A stretch of DNA of 64,000 nt. It comes from Ctenosaura bakeri (Eukaryota; Chordata; Lepidosauria; Squamata; Iguanidae). Positions 35,872 to 47,217 of this stretch are shown here, piece after piece (positions within the stretch are counted from its first letter, which is position 1; every line of letters starts with the position of its first letter). Position numbers and translations under genes: made by a program. The notes under the pieces are model-generated. The model worked only from the letters and a program-made list of their open reading frames with translations. It was not told the origin of the DNA and did not search any database. The stretch covers positions 310,001-374,000 of the forward strand of contig CAOLHI010000735.1 of the NCBI GenBank assembly GCA_948474755.1, read 5' to 3'.

Positions 35872-36751
35872 TCTTTGTTTATGCAGAATCACTCTTCTTT
35901 TCCACAGGCAGGGCATTCTTTAAAGGTGTTCAGCTCAGAGCAGTCTCACTAATGGAAAAGGAAGGATTCAATGACTTTTATTAATTTCTCACTCATCCCC
36001 TAGCATCACCTCCTCTGTTATTCTGGAAGATTCACCAATCATTTGGAGCAGATTTGGAGGGAGGTGTTGGCAGAGGAGTACTGGTAGAGGGATATGTCAC
36101 AAAGATTGCTCCCCCTCCATTCAGCAACAAGTTTCTCCTATTGCTGGGGTGGGGTGGGCAAAGTATCACTCTCCATATGTTGTTGGACTACAACTCCAAG
36201 CATTTGTCACCATTGACTACACTCAGTAGGGCTGATGCAAGTCATTTTATTTTAAGTATTTATATCCCATCCCGCAGACAAGAAGGCTCCTAGAGAAGCT
36301 TACAAATAGTTAATCTGAGGGTTGAACAGTTACTTTCAGGCTAACAATCTAAATAAGACAGGATGCACAGGGAAAAGGGGGTGGTAGTAGGGGAGGGGAT
36401 TAAGTTTATCAGATGCTGCCCACTCTTCTTTTCCCTCCAAGGTCAGAGCAATAGCAACTGGAATCTGGAGGGAGGGGTTCTCACCAGCCACTGGGGGCCA
36501 GGGACAACAGAGGTGTGTCAGGGGCCAGAGGAATGGTATTTGGAATCTGGAGGGAGGGACTCTCACCGATGTCTGGAACTCAGGCATGAAGGAGGTATGC
36601 CTAGCTGCTCATCTTGCTTCCTCCAAGGCCTGGAGGACCACAGTTTGCTCACTCCTGTCCTACAGGAGCAGCAACCTCCTACAGACAGAAGGAGTCTTTC
36701 CCCAGCAGAAAGAAGATTCTGATATGTGTCAAGTGCTTCCATAGAAAGTAA

Positions 36752-36999
36752 GATCTTGAGCCCTGGTGGCGCAGTGGTTAAATGCCAGTACTGCAAGCCA
36801 CAAGGTTGTGAGTTGGATCCTGCCGGGCTCCAAGGTTGACTCAGCCTTCCATCCTTTCGCGGGTCAGTAAAATGAGTACCCAGCTTGTTGGGGGCACGTA
36901 TAGAAATGTTTCAAAATACATGCTATTTGTAAGTTGTTCGCCACCTCGATCCATATGGAGAGGCGGGATACAAATAAATAAATAAATAAATAAATAAAG
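36752..36999 (+). mobile_element. Full-length tRNA-derived SINE with ATAA tail
   Basis: The head ccctggtggcgcagtggtta, aatgc..., ttgtgagttggatcctg is tRNA-like. The body runs into gccacctcgatccatatgg, agaggcgggatacaaat, and ends in AAAT repeats. The 3' tail is shared with the microsatellite-bearing tails at 21411, 43682 and 51115. It resembles the lizard Sauria-SINE class; the family name is an inference. Confidence 0.7.
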
Positions 37000-37592
37000 C
37001 ACTAACTGCCTACATTAGTCAACATTCCAAAATATGCTTTCCAGATTATGGAAATTGTAGTGGTTGGCATGGGAGCCCAAATGTTGCCCACTCATGTAAT
37101 GAGACGGCTCCTTTGCATTCAGAAGGCTTCTGAAAGTAACACAAACAGTCCATAATGTGGCTACTTTGCAGAACTGTGAGGTACTGACTACAGTACGATA
37201 GTCCCAAAAGTACAACCAGCACAGATGTTTTCCTTCCTTCCTGTACTAAAGGGAGTCCTGACATATATTAGGTTTCTGAAAGTGTACAACTTTGAACAAG
37301 AGATTCAAGTCCAGCAGGTGAGGAGTTATGGCTCCTACTTGAACTTTGGTCCCTTTCAACAAAAGCACCGCTATAAAAGACTTCATGGCTTAATTATCAT
37401 CCCTGCAGGTATTTGTTTGCTACTGACGGTGAACAAAGAGGAATGACTTGGCATTTTTTTCTTCAGAAACAATATAGTTGCCTGCACCCAATTGGGAACA
37501 TTTGATGCAAAAAAACCTTGTTTTTTGATTCTTGTTTACACCCACTCCTCAAATTTTTAGAAACTATTTTTCATGCCATGTAGGCCAGTATT

Positions 37593-37654
37593 CTTGCTTG
37601 TGCAGAAGATTATTCTTCTACAACTTGCTTGTGTAGAAGATTATTCTTCTACAA
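37593..37654. repeat. 31-bp tandem duplication
   Basis: Two adjacent 31-bp units beginning cttgcttgtg differ at one base. Each contains the inner palindrome agaagattattcttct. Confidence 0.85.
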
Positions 37655-37772
37655 CTGTACCTATACGAGGATATAGAAATGTATCAAAGGAAAAGAAATT
37701 CCACTTCTGTCCATGGAAGTCCTTATCAGTAGAATGTGGGGTGCCCAGAAACCTTCACCTTCATGTGACCCA

Positions 37773-37970
37773 CACCATTTCCGCACTAGGCTGTTATAGC
37801 GCAATGATTCCACTTTCAACCTCCTATGGAATCTTGCGGTTTGCAGTTTAGGGAGGGGCTGGCCGGCCAGCTAGTGCTGGCCGGCCCCTCCCTAAACTGC
37901 AAACCCCAGGATTCCATAGGAGGTTGAAAGTGGAATCATCGCGCTATAACAGCCTAGTGCGGAAATGGCC
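37773..37970. mobile_element. Palindromic fold-back element, copy 1
   Basis: The ends are accatttccgcactag and gtgcggaaatggcc. The two arms mirror each other through ctgttatagcgc, attccactttcaacctcc and aaactgcaaacc, to a centre rich in ggccggcc. Arms are about 90 bp with few mismatches. No coding capacity. Confidence 0.85.
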
Positions 37971-38614
37971 CCAGTCCCAACTCATGAGCAGGAATGTACG
38001 TAGGAGAAAAGGAAGCACTGCTGGGGTGCAAACCAGTACAGACACAGCCAAACCACTCACAGCAACTGATCACTGCTGAGGTAAGTGCTGACACAACTGC
38101 AGTACTCATGACAACTATATCCACACACATACCAGTCCATGCTTTCACTTCTCCTTATGACTAACATGCATTCATGGCTGAGAACAGTCCACATTTGTTA
38201 ACACAGTGAAGAAAGTTACAGTGTGAAGTAGCCCAAACTGTTTTAAGTCAGATTTCCAAAACCAGATGCTTCCACAAACATGAGATTACAACTCCCATTA
38301 GCCCCATTCATGAGATAATAATTCCTAAGCAGGTATCTCTATCCATCAAAGTCAGTTACGAGACTCTGTTTATTTGTTTATTTTTTCGAAATCATACATT
38401 AGTTGGGCCAGAAAGGAGAATAGAAAGCAGGTTATGTAGACAAAAGGATAATGCTAAACAGGCTGGAATGGGCTTAATTTTCAGCAGTCACAGTTAGTTT
38501 TATACAAGATTGCTGGCACACAGAGATAACAGACAATATGTTCTCCATAGCCCGAATACTAGGTACCCCAAAGTCTCACTGAGGACTCTTGTATTGTCTT
38601 AGTACATTTCTATA

Positions 38615-38998
38615 CAGTCATGCCTCCACATTTGCTAGGGTTAGGGACACAGAGTCCCCGTGAAAGTGGAAAGCCGATGAATAACTCTAGGCCCTCCCAA
38701 ACCATATTTAACACACAAAAAAGTATGATCACCACATTTAACCCACCATGGATTTCTCTGAGGCACCAGGGTTCCATCACAAGGCAGAAGTGGCTGGCTG
38801 GTAGGACTTACTGTCACCTCCACGGCTGCCCCACACCATTTTTAATAGGGACCTATAAGCCTCATTCACAGTTTCTCAGTCTCACAAGGCTTGCAGACAC
38901 TACTAAACTGGCCTAGGGAGGCAGCAGAGGTGACAGCAAATAGTCCATGAATAATCTAATCTGCAAAAGTGAAACCTGCAAATGTGGAGGGCTGACTG
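38615..38998. mobile_element. Second Tigger/pogo-like non-autonomous element
   Basis: It begins cagtcatgcctccacatttg after a TA and ends gtggagggctgactg. The ends match the element at 1240-1794, including the internal cccc-gtgaaagt and aacctgcaaatgtgg segments. It is shorter and lacks most of the internal GC-rich repeats. It lies in the IDH1 5' intron. Confidence 0.75.
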
Positions 38999-39156
38999 CA
39001 CTACCATATATTAAGAGGATTTCCAGGCAATTTATAAAGATTAAAAAAGAATGAAAGAAAGAAAACAATACAAACATAAAAACATCTAAACAGTGGCAAA
39101 AACCACCCACTTGACATTCAGATTCTAAAATGAAAAAGATGTTTAAATCCGAGGGA

Positions 39157-39384
39157 ACCATTCACACTGCACAATTATAGTGCTATTATTCCACTTCAAC
39201 TGCCATGGTTCTATCCCATGAAATTCTAGGACTGTTGGTTTAGGGAGGGGCATTTAAATTGTCAGTCAGAAAGTTCTAGTGCCTCAACAGACTAGATTAT
39301 AAGCCCCTGCATTCTACAGGATGGAATCGTGGCAATTCCAAAGTGGAATAACAGTGCTATACTTGTGTAGTGTGAATGTGTCCC
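39157..39384. mobile_element. Diverged fold-back element
   Basis: It begins ccattcacactgcacaatta and ends ttgtgtagtgtgaatgtg, with inner tattccacttcaactgcc against caattccaaagtggaataa. A related half-copy with aacagtgctataattgtata lies at 39483-39540. Confidence 0.6.
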
Positions 39385-39386
39385 TG

Positions 39387-39625
39387 TTTAAACAGAACAA
39401 CATTTAGTATGGAACCTAAAAGTAGCACCAGGAGTACTGTCCATATGAAGGCTTCTGTAAATAGGGAAGTTTTAAAGTAGAATAACTGTGGCAGCTTTAA
39501 AGTGTAATAACAGTGCTATAATTGTATAGTGTGAATGGGCTCCTTGTTAAACAGAAGGTTGAGCCTAATGCCTACAACTGGCACCATGGGTACTGTCCAG
39601 ACAAAGCCTTCCATAAGTAGGATAC
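39387..39625. repeat. Diverged local duplication
   Basis: Segments at about 39388-39466 and 39542-39622 share ttaaacagaa, agcaccaggagtactgtcca versus ggcaccatgggtactgtcca, and following gcttctgtaaatagg versus gccttccataagtagg. The two copies flank the half fold-back element. Confidence 0.6.
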
Positions 39626-40783
39626 CATTGCCAAAAAAACAGTCCTCTATCTCATTAAAACATTCCTCCACACTGACAGAGGTACTAGTTGGAGCTGGCC
39701 ATAGATAGGTGATTTCAAGGTATAGGCCAGCTGGCATGGGAGACAACATTTTGTCAGAAAAAACACAGTAACACTTAACTAACAAACACTCTAAAATCTG
39801 TTCTTAAACAAGCCTGTTTGAGGAAAAGAGAGAGAAGTAAGAATATTTATAACTAAGAAATTCTAGATCTGCCACAGATGAGACAGAATTTCTGCAAAAT
39901 ATGTTAAGTCGGTTTAACAAAAAAGATTGGCCCACTGCTAAATTTTCAAGTCATATTTTGCTTTACAAAAATGATGTGCTTAGAGCAACAGGATAGTTTT
40001 GAAAATTAGGCACTTAGGTTCTCTGGGAGAGGAGAAAAGGTTGGTCAATGTTATTCAGCTAGATCAATCTGCATCAGAATGAACAGGTAAGGACTCCATA
40101 ATCTCTGGCAACTGGTCATTCTCCTTTTGTGACATTTCAACTTTACTCAAAAGTGTTCTGCAGTTCTTTCAAAGAGCAAATGTTTAGTTTAAATATTTCT
40201 ACTAACGTACTTTCTCCTCCTGCCCCTTCGTGTTTCTACAGATTTCTCTTCAACTTTCCCCGACTTCTTATTCTCAGTCTTAAGAAACCCGAATGGAAAC
40301 TCTAAACAGATTCCATGCTGATTGTCAAAGGCCAATGTGTGGAATGTAAATACATACCAAACAAATTATCTTATCAGTGTTAAAAAAAAAAAAGGAAAGT
40401 CTTAATTACAAGAACACATCTGAAAAGTGGAATGTAGCCTTTGTTTCAAAAATCCATTCAAAAGGCTGCTCTCTCTTTAAGTCTTGTGGCTCATTTAATT
40501 CAATTTCCATTTAGAATTCAATTTACTTCCTCCTTATAAACCAAGACAAATTCTGAACGGTTGAAAAAATCCGGAGTGAAGCATTGCAAAGAATGAAGGC
40601 AGAGGTGGACTGAAAATTCACAATTCACTCAGTCACACCAAGCATTAAAACAGTTTCCTATCTATGTTGCATGAGTATTGCAAATAAAATCTCTAATACG
40701 CTAAAGAGATTTCAAAACAGCATGTCTTTTTAGCACAACAGTCTGAAAAATTGCATCCAAAAGAGAATAAGCAAACATTCAGA

Positions 40784-40960
40784 GGCCATTTCCACACTAG
40801 ACTGTTATAGCGTTATGATTCCACTTTCAACATCCTATGGAATCCTGGGGTTTGCAGCTTTGGGAGCGGCCACATGGCCCCTCCCGAAACTGCAAACCCC
40901 AGGTCCATAGGATATGAAAGAGGAATCATAGCACTATAATAGTCTAGTGTGGAAATGGCC
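40784..40960. mobile_element. Palindromic fold-back element, copy 2
   Basis: Begins ggccatttccacactagact and ends agtctagtgtggaaatggcc, exact reverse complements over these 20 bases. The interior follows copy 1 with more substitutions (cacatggcccctcccg centre). Confidence 0.85.
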
Positions 40961-41705
40961 GATATGTCCTCCATGGACAACTCACAGAAACTACTTCTTA
41001 TTTTTATTAAGTCTGAAAACAAAAGCTGGAAACAGAAACGTTACACATTTTGTAATACAGCATAGAAAGAACAGGTAACAGATTATATATTGATAGTGTA
41101 AAAAAAATTAAGAGATTTGTGCAGGAAGAGGGTAAACTGGAACTGCAAAGCAAATACTACACTTCAGGGCAGAAGACCTTTTTATTTGGAGGGCAGCTGA
41201 GTGCCTTGACAGGATCACATCTTGGTCAAGCAGATTTACCGAGCGCTGCTTCCAAGCATCTATTTCTTCAAATGCATGGTTTAAGTGGAAGATCAGTGAC
41301 ACTGTAACCTACACCTAAGACGCTGGATCTTCAGCATTCATGCTGTACAAATCTCATACCTGATAGAGATTACAACAGACGAATCCACCGTCCAGTAAAA
41401 AAGCAGTACTGAGAACTCACTGATTTGAACGGATTCTAAAATATTGATTTATTTGGATTTAACTAGTCTTGAGCATTTACTACACAGTGGCTCTTCCATA
41501 CTCACGCCAGATCAAAATGAGACACAATTCCACCCTGGCACTGAAGGAAAGAAGGGCGTATCCTTCTACTCCTAAATACCCTACGAAGGATTTCCAGTAT
41601 TAATCTGCTATAGTTTAAATTACAATCTTGTGGAACCTGCACGGCTTAAAATTTTACATTCTGTGGTGTGGCTCATCACAGAAACAATGTGCATTAAATG
41701 ACAAG

Positions 41706-41882
41706 GGCCATTTCCGCACTAGCCTGTTCTAGCGCGATGATTCCACTTTCAACCTCCTCTGGAATCCTGGGGTTTGCAGTTTCGGGAGGGGCCGTCCGGC
41801 CCCTCCCGAAACTGCAAACCCAGGTTCCAGAGGAGGTTGAAAGTGGAATCATCGCGCTGAACAGGCTCGTGCGGAAATGGCC
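41706..41882. mobile_element. Palindromic fold-back element, copy 3
   Basis: Begins ggccatttccgcactagcct and ends gctcgtgcggaaatggcc. The centre is ggaggggccgtccggcccct. The arms are near-perfect, with small changes in the right arm (cccaggttcc, cgctgaacagg). It lies about 0.45 kb from the IDH1 CpG island boundary. Confidence 0.85.
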
Positions 41883-42159
41883 AAGGTTGGGTCAGATTTA
41901 AATCGGGTGCGAACAGCGATCGGTTCTGTTTGGAGAATGGGAGACAAAAGAGATATAATGAAGAAGGAACCCGGGGTGGGGAGGGGGGAAGAAAGCAGAA
42001 GGAAACCATACCCAAAGAGACTGCGATTTTGGCTTTCTACTTTTAACTCCCTGAGATTTCCAGCCGCAGTAATTAATCTATGGTGATTAGGATGACAAGG
42101 CTCGTGACAATTTAACAGACCGACGTTTTATTCCAGCATTAAAAATATGCCTCCCTGTG

Positions 42160-43060
42160 GCCGTAGGTGGCTCCGTGGACCAGGACCCCCGGCCACCCGG
42201 CGCGTTAAATCTGACAGCCTTGAAAATGCCACGGGACTCTTGGGATAAAAAAAAGCAACAAAAAAGGGGGACGATCCCGCACTACGAAGGCCACGGACGG
42301 AGAAGGAGGGAAAGGAACCAAGGGCGGGGAGACCCGGGAGGCTCACCTCTTATGGTTGGGGGCAAAGCACCGACCGTCTCCGGGGCGCTGTGGGGGGATC
42401 CCTACCGACAGATCGTCCGGACCTCAACGCCGCCTCGTCGCCCCTGCAGGCTCCCCGCCCGGCTCTGTCCCTCCGCGGCTGCAGTCGCCGTCTCTGCCGC
42501 CGCCGCCGCCGCCGCCGCCGCCGCTCCCAGTCGCCTCGCAATGCCCGCCCCGGAGCCACAGAGGCCGCCTTAAAGGAAGACAGCCGGGGAGACGCCTCCT
42601 CCCGGGCTGGCAGCGCCTTTCCCGAGGCCCGCGCCTCGGCCCCGCCCTTGCGCCCGCCGGGCCCAATGGAGGAGGGAAGGGAGGCCGCCGCTTCGCCAAT
42701 GCGCGCCGCCCACGCAGGAGCTGCGCGGGGCGAGGCGGCGGGTGGAAGGGCTGGCCGGGTGGGGAGGGAGGCCGTCCGCAGACGGGGAGAAGGAGGGCGG
42801 AGGACGGGGAAGGGGGAGGCCGGCCTTCCCTGAGGCACGGCTGAGGAGATAACGGCCCCTTCCCTGTCACGGCGGGCGAGGGCTCCTCGGCGTCAGCGCC
42901 GTGGCTGGCGGGGGTCGCCGCCGGCTCGCGTGGCCGAGTCTGAGGGTCAAACTTGCGGGCGCGGGAGGGGGGCTGCGGGCGACCAGAGGGCGAGGGTGGG
43001 GTGAGGAGAAAAGGCTGTCCACCGCGGTCCCTGGGAGCAAAGGCTCTTTCTTTGCCTCAG
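42160..43060. promoter_or_regulatory. IDH1: CpG island, IDH1 promoter region
   Basis: GC-rich, CpG-dense sequence directly 5' of IDH1 on the minus strand. It has a (GCC)n run at 42496-42523, CCAAT motifs near 42664 and 42696, and GC-box-like sequences. Open frames across it are compositional artefacts. Confidence 0.75.
42347..42600 (-). other. IDH1: Probable IDH1 non-coding exon 1
   Basis: Within the CpG island the minus strand has a good splice donor, AGAG|GTGAGC, at 42347/42346. No ATG-led IDH1 coding lies here, and the start codon exon is 8.4 kb downstream, so this is the likely 5' UTR exon. The upper boundary is a guess. Confidence 0.5.
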
Positions 43061-43354
43061 ACCGCGCCGGGGGTCTCGTAATGTCAGGCCAGACTTGGTA
43101 GACCTGGCAACCCTCCCTGGTCAGGGCGCCCTCAGGTATCCCGCTCCCTCCCCCGGGCCTGTGTTTGGGGTCTGTTCTTTCCTATGGAAGAGAAAGGCGG
43201 GGGAGAGGATGCCCGGGGGGACACGGCTTGCCGTGGGGACTTAATAAATAATCTGGGATTCCAGCATGAGGAGGGGCTGCTTTTTTGCACGGTCCTTCTT
43301 GTTTCTGGGTTTTGGCCATGCTTAGAAGCAATAGGGAGAACGAGGAAACATATG

Positions 43355-43555
43355 TTTGTTGCGCGCCCTGAGACCGTTTCTGACTTAGGTCGACCCTCGG
43401 GTGAATTTCTTGGCAAGATTTGTTCAGAGGGGATTTGCCCATGCCTTCACCTGAGGCTGAGAGAGTGTGACCTGCCCATGGTCATCCAGTGGGTTTCCAT
43501 GGCTGGTCTCCAGAGTCCTCCAGTGGTCAAACCACTACACTGCACTGGTTCTCAG
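43355..43555 (-). mobile_element. tRNA-derived SINE, minus orientation
   Basis: The plus strand contains ttgttgcgcgccctgagacc, gtttctgacttaggtcgacc, cagtgggtttccatgg and tcaaaccactacactgcac. It is the reverse of the family at 3119. Confidence 0.8.
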
Positions 43556-43574
43556 TATATCTGTGTGTATATGT

Positions 43575-43581
43575 AACATAT

Positions 43582-43615
<34 letters not shown>

Positions 43616-43712
43616 TATTATATATATATGTATATAATATAATAATATAATATATATATATATACTGTATATTATATAATAATAATATATAATATAATAA
43701 TAATAAAATTTA
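43575..43712. repeat. AT/AC-rich simple sequence
   Basis: A mixed (TA)n, (AC)n and AAT run. It merges at its right end with the reverse-oriented retroposon tail at 43712-43800. A further (AT)n lies at 43811-43836. Confidence 0.9.
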
Positions 43713-43800
43713 TTTTTATCCCGCCTCTCCCAATGGATCCAGGAGGCATTACAGCAGTATATAAAATACATTAAAATGTAACCCATCCTCCCCACCCACC
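43712..43800 (-). mobile_element. Retroposon 3' tail, minus orientation
   Basis: The plus strand reads tttatttttatcccgcctct, cccaatggatccaggaggc and aaatacattaaaatgta. This is the reverse of the tail at 51195-51265. The AAT run at its left is the reverse of the ATT tail. Confidence 0.65.
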
Positions 43801-43805
43801 AACCC

Positions 43806-43836
<31 letters not shown>

Positions 43837-43859
43837 TAGTGTGTGTATGTGTGTCCTGT

Positions 43860-45370
43860 CCTGTGGTGGGGAAAAAAAAGTGGGAAATAATTTGAATAAA
43901 GAAGGAAGAGTGAAAGGAGATACCATGTACCATCCTATTAGTTGTGAAAAAAGTTAAAGCAAATATCTACACTGTTTCACACAGCTTTAGTGTTATTTGA
44001 TGGCCTAAAAAAATGGAACTTGAAACAAGTGTTTTGCCCACTGCTGCCTCCAAAGGTGTGACTGATGGGTGTTTGAACGCTGGGTATTTCAACTCCAAAT
44101 CTGACATACTGTCACTGGGCAAATAATTGACGTCTGCTATAGGGAACAGGTCAGGGGATTGCATAAGTAGTTCTGAGAACTGTATTTGAGCTTTTGGCAG
44201 TGGAAGACCAAAGAAGTCACATTGAGCAATGTGTGCTGTTTTCTACACGTTGCATTTGGAATGTGCAAAGTTCACATCATTGGGATTTTTAAAAATGAAT
44301 AGCACTTTAGAAGATTCTTTCTCATTTATACTAGTGGGATTACGAATATGGACATGTTACCCCTCCAAAGGTGGGGGACCTTGAGGCCCTCCAGCAGTAC
44401 CAGTGACTCCTTAGAAAGGTGGGGAATTAAACCTCAAAGGAAACCTGTGAGAAGTAGGTACCTATGGGACCCTTTCAACTGTGTATGCCAGTACTAAATG
44501 CGAGACACCAGTTGAGAGTCAAAAGAATGCCTTTATTGGGGGATTCACAGATGCACGCAAACAATCAAGCAGTCTCATGAACCATACAAGGCTAGTGAAG
44601 GCAAAGGAGAGATAGGGTGGATAGTGAGAGATTTCGGGCTGAAGTAGGTGATAATAAGCACTCCAGAACAGAAGACTGAAGCAAGATGGCTCAAACGAGT
44701 TTAAGGCTAGCATAGCACATGAGAACCAGGGAGCCAACAGCCAAAGTGACACGCCTACATATGTCCAAGGTACTACGAATGGTCAGGCTTTGGAGCAAGG
44801 GTTTAAGTATGTTCTTTCATGCCTTGAAGGGGAATTTGTTAATTGCTCTCTAGCAGGGCAAACAAAAGGGGTCTGGAATGGACTAAGAGTTTTAACTTCA
44901 GATGACAATGCATTGATGGGAGTCATGATAGTTCCTTAATGTCTGGGCAGGTGAGGGAACAAAGGGGAGTTTCTGCAGGAAGAGATTGCAGGATGATGGC
45001 CATTGGTTGCTTCATTGGTGCAGTCTCTTTTACTATTACATTTGAATGTTGAGTCATTGAGAGGATTATTGCAAGCCCATCAGCGCTGGGACTTTCCCAT
45101 CTAATCCTTTTGAATTTATGACCTGGCCGTGCTGAGATTATCTGTCTTAGCACATGGCTTCCAACTAAAGTCCTTTCCCATGTGCCCTCCAACCATAAGT
45201 GTATGGTTTTTATATTAAAAATGATAACTCTTGCTGTGATAGAGTATAGGGGGAGTGGCATCCTGAGTGGTAGAAAAGCCACCCAGTGATAGGTTGCTAG
45301 GCAACTAGCAATGGCCACTCCAGGGGAAAGCCTAGCCCCTTTAGTGGGAAGGAGTGAAGAGGTGCAGACC
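43860..45370. other. Intergenic sequence without gene
   Basis: No coding gene recognised. It contains an X-box-like palindrome gttgctaggcaac at about 45293 and, on the minus strand, a TATAAAAA and a CCCCAATAAAGG. These could belong to an old LTR, but termini were not identified. Confidence 0.4.
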
Positions 45371-45372
45371 TG

Positions 45373-46283
45373 TGTTACCCTGTTTACTGGGAGTCCCGGG
45401 AGGGACACCTATATGCGCTCTCAATTAACTAAGTTGGGGGAAATTAGCTAGAGCACAAGTTAGCAATGCGAGAGGCAAGGTAACGCAGCGGAATCTTTTA
45501 CCCAATGTCTACGGGGTCAGGCCAAGCCAAGGAGCACACCAAGTTACAAGAATAATTGCGATTTTTATTAAATACAGACACACAGTGTATGCAACACACA
45601 GTCACACAAGTAACTAAGGAAAATAAAGTTTGGAATGGTATAGAGGGATTTTTCAGAGGGATTGTTGAATTGGGTGATATGAAACCTGTCCTGAAGCCTG
45701 GAAGAATAGAAAGCAATGCTGGGGTTTGATGTGGCTCAGCACGTGGAGCTGAGGGGAAGCTCACCAAGCAAAGCAGCAGCAAGGTGGTCTGGAACTCGGG
45801 AGTCATCCGAGGATGGTCTCAGAATCAGGGGTTTTTATAGGGAGAAATGTGACTGCAGGCTATACCGTACTTGGGGGGAAACAATGAGTTTCAGGTGCGA
45901 GACAAAGCTTTGGAAAGGTCAGAATTTAGCGTGATTGGGTTAAGTCCGAATTGACAAATAGGTAGCCAGTATGCAAATGCTCAGTGCTTGGCAGTTGAGT
46001 ATTCAGCTTGCCAGGTTGCCTGCTCAGGGCAGGGAGTCCTTTGTAAACAGCGTGCATACATAATGAGGGTGTTTGCAGAGAGGTCTCCTAAAGTGGCGAT
46101 CTGGCTATTTCTGGCCTGCCTGTATTGTCTTGGGATATTGTAGTGTTTGATGGCCGAGTCTAGTTCTGTGCTTGTCGGGGGGCCTCACAAACATGTGGAG
46201 AGGGATGGTGTAAGAGAGCCAAATTATTGATATCAAAATGATATCTTTATGTTATCTCCAAGGAGGCCTAACTTGCAGTAACA
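45373..46283 (-). mobile_element. Solo LTR, copy 1
   Basis: On the minus strand it starts TGTTACTGC and ends CAGGGTAACA, with TGTTAC/GTAACA inverted ends. It has a TATAAAAACCCC promoter box (plus 45832-45839) and an AATAAAA poly(A) signal (plus 45564-45569). The target duplication cctg flanks it (45369-45372 and 46284-46287). Length 911 bp. No gag-pol is adjacent, so it is a solo LTR. A 4-bp duplication fits class I endogenous retroviruses or some Ty3-type elements. Confidence 0.85.
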
Positions 46284-46287
46284 CCTG

Positions 46288-47110
46288 AACAAAATGCAAT
46301 TATAGCAGACACACTGGTATGGTTAAGAGGGACAGAGTTTTCCAGAAGAGTCAAACTGTCAGAGATCAAAGGCAAAGGGTGAATCCTTCAGCCAGAGGAG
46401 TTAGTTCTCATTCAGTCGCGAGTGGTTGAATGAGAAGAGTGTTTTCTCAGGGAAAGCCTAGAAAGGGGCAGAAGAGAAGTCAACCCAGTGTTAAATTTGG
46501 CCAGAGAGAGTGACCTAGATTTGGGAACATAGCCTTTGGCAAAAAGAGAAGCCAGAGGGCTGTGTGTGTGAGAGAGAGAAACCTGTGCCTTTATGCTGTT
46601 ACAAAGTGTTAAAAAACAATTTAAGCAAAGTCTGACAACCTATTTGAACCTCGACATACGTATCAAATCAATACTTTATTTGTTGTTTAAATAAAGAGTA
46701 CACTATATTTTTCATAATGTTGTTCTCAGCTGAATGATTCTCAGTCGTTATAACCATCCAGAACCATGTTACCATAAATCATTAAAGGAGTTTTAATTAA
46801 TAACTGAAAGGCTTTGCCCTGGTTACACAAGGGTAGTGTTTTGGGGAAAGCCAGAGCTGTGTATGGAGCAGCAAGGCTCCTTGACAGACCTGGGCGACGG
46901 GCAGGGAAGCTGCCATTCCAATCTGAGCAAAGAAAAAGCAAGGCTAGGTCTTGTTGGTATAACCTCCACACTTGTCAATTAAATATTTCTCACCAATCAT
47001 ACTGTACCATGGAATGGGGGTGTACAGCATGGTAACAGAAACTACACCTGTATCTTGAATGAATTAGACAAACATTTGTATTATAAAGGTATCTTTATAA
47101 GTAAATTAAG
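46288..47110. other. Intergenic, nothing recognised
   Basis: Purine-rich, then AT-rich sequence. I see no gene or clear repeat. Confidence 0.4.
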
Positions 47111-47217
47111 TACTATATTTGCCAGCGTATAAGATGCACCCCTGTATAAGACACACCCCATTTTCAAATAGTGTTTTTCAGGAAAAAAGTAAGTCTTACA
47201 CACCAGCAAATACTGTA
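47111..47217. mobile_element. Short mariner-like MITE
   Basis: The ends tactatatttgccagcgtat and, reversed, tacagtatttgctggtgtgt form about 24-bp imperfect inverted repeats. They begin and end with TA. Total 107 bp. This gcgtataaga-type element is widespread in vertebrate genomes; the family assignment is an inference. Confidence 0.65.

Larger units (their letters stand above)
33956..42346 (-). other. IDH1 5' intron
   Basis: An 8.4-kb intron between the presumed non-coding exon and the start-codon exon. It is rich in repeats: an L1 end (35111-35871), a SINE with BovB-like tail (36752-36999), fold-back elements, a Tigger-like element and local duplications. No other coding exon seen. Confidence 0.6.

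Noticed and set aside
42350..42870. Several overlapping 130-160 codon open frames on both strands
   Set aside because: They lie in a CpG island with GCC repeats, where stop codons are rare in all frames. No protein family matches.
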